A stretch of 64,000 nucleotides of DNA from contig NZ_CP053928.1 of NCBI RefSeq assembly GCF_014108865.1, positions 3,534,001 through 3,598,000 on the forward strand, in the 5' to 3' direction. The position numbers and the translations under genes are program-made. The notes beneath the pieces were generated by a model. It did no database searches. It was not told where the DNA came from and was given only the letters and a program-made list of their open reading frames with translations. This stretch comes from Nocardioides sp. WS12 (GTDB lineage: Bacteria; Actinomycetota; Actinomycetes; Propionibacteriales; Nocardioidaceae). Shown piece after piece: positions 35,324 through 42,387 of this stretch (the stretch's first letter is position 1; the number at the start of each line of letters is the position of its first letter).

Positions 35324-35974
35324 CTACTGATCCCGACCTTCGCGCTCGGCGACGAGGAGATGGAAGGCCCCGGCCGAGTCACCCGTGCGACGACGCCTTG
35401 GCTCTGCGAAACCGGCTGCCCGCAGGAGCGCCGCGACCTCGTCGACAGGTCGGAGGCGGAACCCGTGCGCGGTGAACGGGTACTTGCGCATCTCCTCCGG
35501 GTCGCCGATGCCGACCACGAAGCGACCGCCGGGACGGATCACGCGCGCGACCTCGGCGAAGGCGCCGGGGAGGTCCTCGATGAAGTAGATGGTGTTCGTG
35601 GTGATCGCGGCGTCGAGCGAGGCGGCGTCGAGCGGCAGTGCCGTCAGGTCGCCGCGGTGCAGTTGGAGTCGGCCGTCCTCGACCTCGCCAGCGAAGCGCC
35701 GCCGCGCCACGTCGAGCATCGTGTCCGCGATCTCCACGCCGTGGACGTGGCCCGTGGAACCCACCCGCTCCAGGAGGCGACGGATGCCGACACCACCGCC
35801 GAATCCGAAGTCCGCCACCGACTGACCCGGCTGCGGATCCGCGGCATCGACGGCCCCATGAACGTCGTTGCGGTTGCCCTTGTTGAGCATGCGAGCGACG
35901 AGTTTGCCGGCAGGCCCTGACGGATGTCCGAGCTGACGAGCAAGTCCGGCGCTGAACTTGTCACGAAGTCCCAT
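35324..35974 (-). CDS. SAM-dependent methyltransferase (class I)
   Basis: 216 aa. Motif I VADFGFGGGVGIRRLL, post-I HVHGVEIADTMLDVAR, motif II-like RLQLHRGDLTALPLD and AEVARVIRPGGRFVVGIGDP. UbiE/Methyltransf_11 type; substrate unknown. ATG at 35974 without a strong ribosome site. Divergent from the acyl-CoA dehydrogenase gene. Confidence 0.82.
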   Translation of the reverse strand: MGLRDKFSAGLARQLGHPSGPAGKLVARMLNKGNRNDVHGAVDAADPQPGQSVADFGFGGGVGIRRLLERVGSTGHVHGVEIADTMLDVARRRFAGEVEDGRLQLHRGDLTALPLDAASLDAAITTNTIYFIEDLPGAFAEVARVIRPGGRFVVGIGDPEEMRKYPFTAHGFRLRPVDEVAALLRAAGFAEPRRRRTGDSAGAFHLLVAEREGRDQ

Positions 35975-36051
35975 GGGCTGAGGCTGGCCCAGACAGCGCT
36001 CCCCCGCAAGGGAGACACCCAACCGCCGCCACCATCGGGCACGATGGCGGC

Positions 36052-37200
36052 ATGGACCTGACGTTGACCGACGACCAGCAATCGCTGCGTGACCTCGCCC
36101 GCGACTGGGTGGACCGCGAGGTGGTGCCGAACGCGGCCGCCTGGGACCGCGAGGAACTGGTCGACCGGGCGATCGTCGGGAAACTGGCCGAGGTCGGGTT
36201 CCTCGGGATGGGCATCAACGAGGAGTACGGCGGCTCCGGCGGCGACTTCCTGTCCTACGTCCTGATGATGGAGGAGCTCGGCCGCGGCGACACCTCCATC
36301 CGCGGGATCGTCAGCGTCTCGCTGGGCCTGGTCAGCAAGAGCATCCAGGCGTGGGGCACCGAGGAGCAGAAGCGGCAGTGGCTGCCCGATCTGTGCAGCG
36401 GTGCGGGCCTCGCCTGCTTCGGCCTCACCGAACCCGGCACCGGATCAGACGCTGGATCGCTCGTCTCCCGCGCCGTGCGCGACGGCGACGACTGGCTGAT
36501 CACCGGCAACAAGCTGTTCATCACCAACGGCACCTGGGCCACGGTCGCGCTGGTCTTCGCGCGCACCGGCGGGCCGGGCGGGAAGGGCATCACGGCGTTC
36601 CTCGTACCCACCGACTCCCCCGGGTTCGAGCGCCGGGAGATCAAGGGCAAGCTCGGCCTGCGTGGCCAGGCCACCGCCGAACTGATCCTCACCGACGTGC
36701 GCGTGCCGGACTCGCATCGCCTGGGCGAGGAAGGCTCCGGCTTCAAGATCGCGATGACCGCCCTCGACAAGGGCCGCATCTCGGTCGCCGCCGGTTGTGT
36801 CGGTCTCGCCCGTGGCTGCCTCGAGGCGAGCGTCGCATACGCCGGCGAGCGCACCCAGTTCGGCAAGCCCATCGCGTCGTACCAACTGGTCCAGGAGATG
36901 CTCTCCGACATGGCCGTCGACACCGAGGCCGCGCGCCTGATGGTGTGGCGGGCGGCCGACCTGGCCGAGCGCGGCGAGCCGTTCGGGACGGCCGCGTCGA
37001 TGGCCAAGCTGTTCGCGTCCGAGGCCTCGGTACGGGCCGCCAACCAGGCGGTCCAGGTCTTCGGCGGCTACGGGTACGTCGACGAGTTCCCCGTCGGCAA
37101 GGCCCTGCGCGACGCGCGGGTCACCACGCTCTACGAAGGCACGTCGCAGATCCAGAAGCTGCTGATCGGTCGGGCACTCACCGGCATCAACGCCTTCTGA
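36052..37200 (+). CDS. Acyl-CoA dehydrogenase
   Basis: 382 aa, standard length. FAD-binding signature FGLTEPGTGSDAGSL, TNGTWATVALVFART, and catalytic Glu in the TTLYEGTSQIQKLLIG C-terminal motif (short-chain/isovaleryl type position). Carries out the first step of beta-oxidation or amino-acid catabolism, passing electrons to ETF. Apparently monocistronic, followed by the long inverted repeat at 37206. Confidence 0.88.
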   Translation: MDLTLTDDQQSLRDLARDWVDREVVPNAAAWDREELVDRAIVGKLAEVGFLGMGINEEYGGSGGDFLSYVLMMEELGRGDTSIRGIVSVSLGLVSKSIQAWGTEEQKRQWLPDLCSGAGLACFGLTEPGTGSDAGSLVSRAVRDGDDWLITGNKLFITNGTWATVALVFARTGGPGGKGITAFLVPTDSPGFERREIKGKLGLRGQATAELILTDVRVPDSHRLGEEGSGFKIAMTALDKGRISVAAGCVGLARGCLEASVAYAGERTQFGKPIASYQLVQEMLSDMAVDTEAARLMVWRAADLAERGEPFGTAASMAKLFASEASVRAANQAVQVFGGYGYVDEFPVGKALRDARVTTLYEGTSQIQKLLIGRALTGINAF

Positions 37201-37205
37201 CCATC

Positions 37206-37339
37206 GCGACTTGGGGTTTGTGACGCGCGACTTGGGGTTTGTCCCCGCCGAGTTGGGGTTTGTCCCCGCCGACGTACGTCGACAAGGCACCACTCGAAGG
37301 TCGGAAACCCCAACTCGCGCGTCACAAACCCCAACTCGC
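37206..37339. repeat. Long inverted repeat built from GACTTGGGGTTTGT units
   Basis: The left arm (37206-37240) and right arm (37305-37339) are 35-nt near-perfect complements; each holds two copies of CGCGA(C/G)TTGGGGTTTGT. A further unit, CCGAGTTGGGGTTTGTCCCC, lies between. The centre contains the 12-mer CGACGTACGTCG palindrome. It sits just after the acyl-CoA dehydrogenase gene and could be a strong terminator or a small non-autonomous mobile element. Confidence 0.7.
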
Positions 37340-37455
37340 GCCCAAACGAGACCGACGCCGTAAATCGTTAGGCCGTGGCGGAGTACCACCCCTAACCTTG
37401 GGCACGACCGAGTCACCCGGCCGGTCGACCGAGTACGAGCAGGAAGGGCAGGGCT

Positions 37456-37605
37456 GTGGGCATCCACCATCTCCCCGTTGCCACGAGTCGCTGTGCGACC
37501 CGTGCGCTCGACGCTGCCCTCCTCCGCTCGCGACTTGAAGGCTGCGCACAGTCGCGCATGCCCAAGCGCAATCAGCTGCTGGGCCAGCTGGAGCCGCCCC
37601 TCTAG
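37456..37605 (+). CDS. Candidate 49-aa small protein
   Basis: GTG start behind a purine-rich AGGAAGGGCAGGG stretch, ending TAG. The protein begins MGIHHLPVATSRCATRAL and ends KRNQLLGQLEPPL: basic, two Cys, no family recognised. Third codon positions are mostly G/C, which in this genome is weak evidence of coding. It lies in the 588-bp gap between the acyl-CoA dehydrogenase and the tRNA array; the structured hairpin at 37630-37698 follows its stop. Confidence 0.35.
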   Translation: MGIHHLPVATSRCATRALDAALLRSRLEGCAQSRMPKRNQLLGQLEPPL

Positions 37606-37629
37606 GTGCCATCACGCACCGGGAACACC

Positions 37630-37698
37630 GGGCCGCTCCAGCGAGGCGAACGTCCACAGGTCACCACCGACCTGGGACATGCCTCATCGGAGCGGCCC
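37630..37698. other. Structured 69-nt hairpin (possible ncRNA or terminator)
   Basis: Nested stems: GGGCCGCTCC/GGAGCGGCCC (10 bp), GAGGC/GCCTC (5), GTCC/GGAC (4) and CAGGTC/GACCTG (6) closing on ACCACC, separated by small internal loops AGC/ATC and GAA-C/AT. This is far more pairing than expected by chance over 69 nt. No SRP or 6C RNA signature motif is present. TTCT follows. Confidence 0.5.
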
Positions 37699-37788
37699 TT
37701 CTGCATGTGCGGGCCACGGACCAACTCACACGGGCCAACTCAATAGTGGACAGCATCAAGGCAGCGCCGGCGCCGTACGGCCTGCCCT

Positions 37789-37872
37789 GCTCACCTGCCG
37801 GAACTGGTAGACGGTCGCGGTTGAGGGCCGCGTGTCCTTCGGGACGTGGGGGTTCGACTCCCCCGGTGAGCA
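37789..37872 (+). tRNA. tRNA-Leu(GAG)
   Basis: Acceptor GCTCACC/GGTGAGC, anticodon loop TTGAGGG on a CGCGG/CCGCG stem, long variable arm TGTCC-TTCG-GGACG, T arm GGGGG-TTCGACT-CCCCC, discriminator A. CCA is not encoded. Confidence 0.93.
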
Positions 37873-37876
37873 CGAC

Positions 37877-37958
37877 GCCCGCCTGGCGGAACGGTAGACG
37901 CGCGGCGTTCAGGACGCCGTGTCCCCAGGGCGTCCGGGTTCGAATCCCGGGGCGGGCA
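37877..37958 (+). tRNA. tRNA-Leu(CAG)
   Basis: Acceptor GCCCGCC/GGCGGGC, anticodon loop TTCAGGA on CGGCG/CGCCG, long variable arm, T arm CCGGG-TTCGAAT-CCCGG, discriminator A. Lies 4 bp after the first tRNA-Leu. Confidence 0.93.
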
Positions 37959-37970
37959 CGACAGGCACGA

Positions 37971-38043
37971 TGCTCGATGGCTCAGTTGGCAGAGCGCCCG
38001 GTTGTTACCCGGGAGGTCCCAGGTTCGAGCCCTGGTCGAGCAG
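37971..38043 (+). tRNA. tRNA-Asn(GTT)
   Basis: Acceptor TGCTCGA/TCGAGCA with discriminator G, anticodon loop TTGTTAC on CCCGG/CCGGG, T arm CCAGG-TTCGAGC-CCTGG. All stems intact. Confidence 0.93.
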
Positions 38044-38056
38044 CAACTCCCGCTCC

Positions 38057-38134
38057 GGCGGGACCAAGCGGGTGTCGGGAGACGCCATGGGTCTCATAAG
38101 CCCGTCGGCCCACGTTCGACTCGTGGCCCCGCTA
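38057..38134 (+). tRNA. Atypical tRNA with CAU anticodon (Met/Ile2-like)
   Basis: 78 nt. Anticodon loop CTCATAA on TGGGT/GCCCG (contains the GGG/CCC pairs seen in initiator tRNA), variable loop TCGGC, T arm CCACG-TTCGACT-CGTGG, 3' strand CCCCGCT then A as in initiator tRNA. The acceptor has a mismatch (GGCGGGA against CCCCGCT, A x C), the D stem is only 3 bp (GCG/CGC) and position 8 is C rather than T. It may be a divergent functional tRNA or a decaying one. Confidence 0.6.
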
Positions 38135-38135
38135 C

Positions 38136-38208
38136 GCACCGTTAGCTCAGTTGGGAGAGCAGCGTCCTCTTAAGTCGAAGGTCCTCGGTTCGAGTCCGAG
38201 ACGGTGTA
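38136..38208 (+). tRNA. tRNA-Lys(CTT) with weak anticodon stem
   Basis: Acceptor GCACCGT/ACGGTGT, D arm AGCTC..GAGC, anticodon loop CTCTTAA, T arm CTCGG-TTCGAGT-CCGAG. The anticodon stem GCGTC/GTCGA pairs at only 3 of 5 positions (G x A and T x T mismatches), unusual for a housekeeping tRNA. It starts one base after the CAU tRNA. Confidence 0.8.
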
Positions 38209-38261
38209 CCGACCCCATCCCCATGACCATGCCCCGCACAATCCCAAGGAGGTGAACCGGC

Positions 38262-38624
38262 GTGGAAACGAAGAACGGGTGGCCGCACACGGCCACCACC
38301 CCGGCGTCGTACTCCGCGGACGAGCGGGGCGACCTCAACACCAAGGGCGTCACCATCGCCTTCTCCCACCCGACCCCTCGGTCGCCGGGTATCGCGTGGC
38401 GGTGCGAGGGACACGAGGACCCGGAGATCTTCGATCCCTGCGACGACGAAGCCCTCGCTGCCGCACTCGAGATCTGCGACCCGTGCGGGGTCCGGACGCT
38501 CTGCCTCGCCCTCGGCACCAGCCGGGGCGAGTGGGGTGTCTGGGGTGGCGTCCTTCTCGAGGGCGGCAAGCAGATCGAGACCGTACGGCGCCGCGGTCGG
38601 CCGAAGAAGGCCGCCGTCGCCTGA
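38262..38624 (+). CDS. WhiB-family iron-sulfur transcription factor
   Basis: 120 aa. Cluster ligands C48, C72, C75 and C81 (CDPCGVRTLC), an additional C60, the GVWGG turn at ~92-96 and a basic C-terminal tail with an AT-hook-like RRRGRPKK. WhiB proteins bind [4Fe-4S] and regulate through sigma factor region 4. The GTG start has a near-perfect AAGGAGGTGA ribosome site 9 nt upstream. It lies within a tRNA array, between tRNA-Lys and tRNA-Arg, an arrangement reminiscent of actinophage tRNA/whiB regions. Confidence 0.88.
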   Translation: METKNGWPHTATTPASYSADERGDLNTKGVTIAFSHPTPRSPGIAWRCEGHEDPEIFDPCDDEALAAALEICDPCGVRTLCLALGTSRGEWGVWGGVLLEGGKQIETVRRRGRPKKAAVA

Positions 38625-38654
38625 CCGCGAGCCCCGGCGTCACAGGGGCACCCA

Positions 38655-38726
38655 GCCTCCTTGGTCCAACGGACACGACATCGCTCTACGAAGGCGAGGA
38701 TCCAGGTTCGATTCCTGGAGGGGGCG
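38655..38726 (+). tRNA. tRNA-Arg(ACG)
   Basis: 72 nt. Anticodon loop CTACGAA on TCGCT/GGCGA (one T-G pair), T arm CCAGG-TTCGATT-CCTGG, acceptor GCCTCCT/AGGGGGC (one T-G pair), discriminator G. D stem only 3 bp (GTC/GAC). Ends 18 bp before the next gene's ATG. Confidence 0.82.
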
Positions 38727-38744
38727 CTCTGGCATGCTCGCGCC

Positions 38745-39908
38745 ATGCCGAACTTCTCCGACTTCAACATGGGCATCTACCTCGCCGGGCTGAGTGGCCA
38801 GAAGCCGCCGTACCCGGTGACGTTCGCCGAGCTCGAGGCGCAGGCGAAGGAGCTGCTCGATCCGGTCCTCTACGACTACGTCGCCGGCGGTGCCGGTGAC
38901 GAGGGCACGCAGCGGGGCAACATCACGGCGTTCGAACGGTGGGGCATCATCCCGCGGATGCTGTCCGGCGCTGCCGAGCGGGACCTGTCGGTCGAGCTGT
39001 TCGGACGGACCTACCCGACTCCCCTGCTGATGGCGCCGATCGGCGTCGTCGGGATCATGCACGAGAGCCAGCACGGCGACCTCGAGGTGGCGAAGGCTGC
39101 GGCCGCGACCGGCGTACCGATGATCGCCTCGACCCTCACGCAGGATCCGATGGAGGACGTCGCCGCCGAGCTCGGTGAGACGCCCGGTTTCTACCAGCTC
39201 TACACGCCCAACGACCGCGAGCTCACCGAGAGTTTTGTACGACGGGCAGAGGCGGCCGGCTACGCGGGGATCGTGGTCACCCTCGACACGTGGACCCTGG
39301 GTTGGCGGCCGCGGGACCTGCAGCACGCGGCGATGCCGCAACTGCAGGGGCTCTGCCTGGCCAACTACTTCTCCGACCCCGTCTTCCGCAGTCGCCTGGA
39401 GAAGTCGCCCGAGGAGGACCCGGCGGCCGCAACCTTCGCGTGGGCGCTGACCTTCGGCAACCCGGCCCTGTCGTGGGACGACCTGGCCTGGCTGCGCGGA
39501 CTCACCGACCTGCCGGTGTTGCTGAAGGGCATCTGCCACCCCGACGACGTACGGCGTGCGCGGGATGGCGGTGTCGACGGCATCTACTGCTCGAACCACG
39601 GCGGTCGCCAGGCCGCCAGCGCGCCTGCGCTCGACTTCCTGCCAGCCGTCGTCACAGCGGCTGAGGGGATGCCGGTCATCTTCGACTCGGGTGTGCGCAC
39701 CGGAGTCGACGTGGTCAAGGCACTCGCCCTCGGGGCCACCGCGGTTGCCGTCGGTCGTCCCTACGGTTGGGGCATCACGGTCGGCGGCGCCGCGGGCGCC
39801 GAGCACGTGCTCAGGTGCCTGCTAGCCGAAGCCGACCTGACGATGGGCCTCAACGGGTACCGGTCGATCGCCGACCTCAAGGCCGACGTGCTCGTGCGGG
39901 TGCCGTGA
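38745..39908 (+). CDS. FMN-dependent alpha-hydroxy acid oxidase (lactate 2-monooxygenase-like)
   Basis: 387 aa. FMN-dependent TIM barrel: VLYDYVAGGAGDEGTQRGNI, LLMAPIGVVGIMH, GIVVTLDTWTLGWRPRDL, LLKGICHPDD and active-site SNHGGRQ with catalytic His and substrate-binding Arg. The long loop with TWTLGWRPRDL is typical of lactate 2-monooxygenase, which turns lactate into acetate and CO2. The ATG lies 18 bp after tRNA-Arg, so the transcript probably starts inside or directly after the tRNA gene. Confidence 0.84.
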   Translation: MPNFSDFNMGIYLAGLSGQKPPYPVTFAELEAQAKELLDPVLYDYVAGGAGDEGTQRGNITAFERWGIIPRMLSGAAERDLSVELFGRTYPTPLLMAPIGVVGIMHESQHGDLEVAKAAAATGVPMIASTLTQDPMEDVAAELGETPGFYQLYTPNDRELTESFVRRAEAAGYAGIVVTLDTWTLGWRPRDLQHAAMPQLQGLCLANYFSDPVFRSRLEKSPEEDPAAATFAWALTFGNPALSWDDLAWLRGLTDLPVLLKGICHPDDVRRARDGGVDGIYCSNHGGRQAASAPALDFLPAVVTAAEGMPVIFDSGVRTGVDVVKALALGATAVAVGRPYGWGITVGGAAGAEHVLRCLLAEADLTMGLNGYRSIADLKADVLVRVP

Positions 39909-40027
39909 GGACGTGGGCAACCTGCCAGTCATCTGCTGAATCGATGACTTGCGCCCAAAGGATTCGTTTGCCAGGTGACTGAGGTGTTCACGACCATGGT
40001 GGTGCGCCTCACACTTGGAGAAGAACC

Positions 40028-41419
40028 ATGAATGATCAGACCGTCGTCGAAAAACACACCATCGGTTACGTACCGCCCGAGGACCGCCACGGGAAGGTGC
40101 GTGACCTCTTCACGCTGTGGTTCGGGACGAACATCGCTCCCCTGCCCGTCGTCACCGGCGCCGCCGGTGTCACCGTCTTCGGACTCGACCTGCTGTGGTG
40201 CATCGTCGCCATCGTGGTCGGCCACCTGGTGGGCGGTGTCTTCATGGCGCTGCACTCCGCACAGGGCCCGCAGATGGGCATCCCGCAGATGATCCAGAGC
40301 CGCGGCCAGTTCGGCTCGTACGGCGCCCTCATCGTGGTGGTGATCGCCGCCGTGATGTACCTGGCGTTCTTCGCCTCGAACATCGTGCTCGCCGGGCAGT
40401 CACTGCACGGCATTGCCGAGCCCGTGCCCGTCTCGACAGGCATCGTCATCGGCGCCCTCGGATCGGGCCTGATCTGCGTGATCGGTTACCGCTTCATCCA
40501 CGCGCTCAACAAGATCGCCACGTGGGTCCTCGGCATCGGCATCGTGCTCGGCACGGTCGCGATCTTCGCCTCGGGCGTCCCGGCCACCTTCTGGAGCCAG
40601 GGCAGCTACACCACGGCCGGTTTCCTGGCGACGGTGTCGCTGGCTGCGCTGTGGCAGATCGCCTTCGCGCCGTACGTCTCGGACTACTCGCGGTACCTGC
40701 CTGCTGACGTGGGCGTGCGCGCCACCTTCAACGCGACCTACCTCGGCTGCACCCTCGGCTCGATCCTGCCGTTCGTCTTCGGTGCGATCGTTGCTCTCGC
40801 GATGACGTCGGGCTCCGACGTGATGACCGGGGTCCGCGACACCACCGGACTGCTCGGCCCGCTGCTGCTGGTGCTGTTCCTGCTGTCGGTGATCAGCCAC
40901 AACGCCCTCAACCTCTACGGCACCGTCCTCGCGGTCATCACCTGCGTCCAGACGTTCGTCGCCCAGTGGATCCCGACGGCCCGCTCCCGCGTGGTGCTCT
41001 CGGTGGCCGTGATCATCGCGTCGACGTACTTCGCCATCGGTGTCTCAGGCGACTTCATCTCGCACTTCGTCGACATCGTGCTCGCCCTGCTCGTCGTGCT
41101 GGTTCCGTGGACCGCGATCAACCTGATCGACTTCTACCTGATCCACCGCGGCAAGTACGACCTCGCCTCGATCTTCGCCGCCGACGGCGGGATCTACGGC
41201 CGGTTCAACGGCAAGGCGCTGATCGCCTACGCGATCGGCATCCTGGTCCAGATCCCGTTCATGAACACCCCGCTGTACGCCGGCCCGGTGGCCGGTGAGC
41301 TGAACGGCGCCGACCTCAGCTGGATCATCGGCCTGGTCGTCACCGGCCCGGTGTACTACGCCCTGGCCCGCGGCCGGAAGCTCGCCGCGAGCGAGGTGGC
41401 AGCACCGGTCTCTGTCTGA
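40028..41419 (+). CDS. NCS1-family nucleobase/cytosine-type permease
   Basis: 463 aa, about 12 membrane helices. Family segments: DLFTLWFGTNIAPLPVVTGA near the N-terminus, IQSRGQFGSYGAL, FAPYVSDYSRYLPADV. NCS1 proteins import cytosine, purines, hydantoins, allantoin or pyridines by cation symport. CTTGGAGAAG precedes the ATG. It is convergent with the RidA-LysR operon, so it likely imports that pathway's substrate. Confidence 0.87.
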   Translation: MNDQTVVEKHTIGYVPPEDRHGKVRDLFTLWFGTNIAPLPVVTGAAGVTVFGLDLLWCIVAIVVGHLVGGVFMALHSAQGPQMGIPQMIQSRGQFGSYGALIVVVIAAVMYLAFFASNIVLAGQSLHGIAEPVPVSTGIVIGALGSGLICVIGYRFIHALNKIATWVLGIGIVLGTVAIFASGVPATFWSQGSYTTAGFLATVSLAALWQIAFAPYVSDYSRYLPADVGVRATFNATYLGCTLGSILPFVFGAIVALAMTSGSDVMTGVRDTTGLLGPLLLVLFLLSVISHNALNLYGTVLAVITCVQTFVAQWIPTARSRVVLSVAVIIASTYFAIGVSGDFISHFVDIVLALLVVLVPWTAINLIDFYLIHRGKYDLASIFAADGGIYGRFNGKALIAYAIGILVQIPFMNTPLYAGPVAGELNGADLSWIIGLVVTGPVYYALARGRKLAASEVAAPVSV

Positions 41420-41434
41420 GATTCGTTCGACCCG

Positions 41435-41465
41435 ACGGGCAGGTTGCTTTCAGCGACCTGCCCGT
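41435..41465. terminator. Bidirectional hairpin terminator
   Basis: Perfect 10-bp stem ACGGGCAGGT/ACCTGCCCGT with an 11-nt loop containing TTT, between the convergent permease and LysR genes; the LysR stop lies in it. Confidence 0.6.
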
Positions 41466-42367
41466 TGGCGCGCCGCCCGGGAGGACGACCGCACGAACGC
41501 CTGGGCGCGAGCGGTCAGCCGCACGCCCTTCATCGACGTGAGGACGACCTCCAGCGGTTCGAGCGGGTCGGAGATCTCGAGGGTGACCACCTCGGCTCCG
41601 TCGTAGGTGATGTTGCTGGCTGGGCGCTGGTTGAGCACCGACCAGCCCTGCCCGTTGGCCACCATCGCGCGGACCGTCTCGAAGCCCGCCGTACGGTGCC
41701 GGATCTGGGGGTGGAAGCCGGCCGATTCGACCAGCCGCTCGAGGTACTGACCACTGTGCGGGAGGTCCAGCAGGACCATCGGTTCCTCGGCCAGGTCCTT
41801 GAGCGCAACCTTCTTGCGGCGCGCGAGACGATGCCCCTTGGCCACCAGGACGTACGGCGCCGCGACGCCGACCCGGACGTGGTCGATGTCCTCGTCGAGG
41901 TCGTACCCGTACATCAGGGCCAGCTCACAGGCGCCCGAGCGGAGTGCCTGCTTCAGCGCAGCGTGCTCGTCCTCGACGACCGAGACGTGGATGCCCGGGT
42001 GCTCGTCGGCGCAGGCGGCGAGGAGCCGGGGCAGCTCGAAGGGCCCCAGCGTCGTGAAGCAACCGATGGCGAGATCGCCGACGAGCGCCTGGCCGGCCGA
42101 ACGGGCGACCTCGGCCAGCTCGTTGGTGTGCACGAGGTAGCTGCGCAGCTCGCGAGTGAACTCCTCGCCAGCCGCGGTCAGGGTGAGTCCGCGGGCGTGG
42201 TGGCGCAGCAAGAGCTGGACGCCGAGCTCCTTCTCCAGCTGCGCAACCGCGGTGGAGATTGCCGACTGGGACACCATGAGCTGCCGCGACGCGGCCGTCA
42301 TGCTGCCCAGTTCTGCGGCCGCGGCGAAGTACCGCAACTGTGTCAGGGTGAAGCCGACCTCCGCCAT
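41450..42367 (-). CDS. LysR-type transcriptional regulator
   Basis: 305 aa. Winged helix: TLTQLRYFAAAAELGSMTAA then SRQLMVSQSAISTAVAQLEK. The effector domain follows with GPFELPRLLAACADEHPGI. ATG at 42367 preferred, with AGGA 9 nt upstream; ATG at 42376 is possible. Last gene of the RidA-DUF1028-M20-aspartase operon, 20 bp after aspartase, so it probably regulates that operon and/or the divergent monooxygenase. Confidence 0.86.
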   Translation of the reverse strand: MAEVGFTLTQLRYFAAAAELGSMTAASRQLMVSQSAISTAVAQLEKELGVQLLLRHHARGLTLTAAGEEFTRELRSYLVHTNELAEVARSAGQALVGDLAIGCFTTLGPFELPRLLAACADEHPGIHVSVVEDEHAALKQALRSGACELALMYGYDLDEDIDHVRVGVAAPYVLVAKGHRLARRKKVALKDLAEEPMVLLDLPHSGQYLERLVESAGFHPQIRHRTAGFETVRAMVANGQGWSVLNQRPASNITYDGAEVVTLEISDPLEPLEVVLTSMKGVRLTARAQAFVRSSSRAARQRAGR

Positions 42368-42387
42368 GGAGCTCATCCTGCCGCAGG

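Noticed and set aside
37630..37698. Signal recognition particle RNA or 6C RNA
   Set aside because: Lacks the conserved SRP apical loop and the C-rich loops of 6C RNA.
37206..38744. Integrated prophage
   Set aside because: No integrase, capsid, terminase or direct att repeats seen; only the tRNAs and whiB are phage-like.
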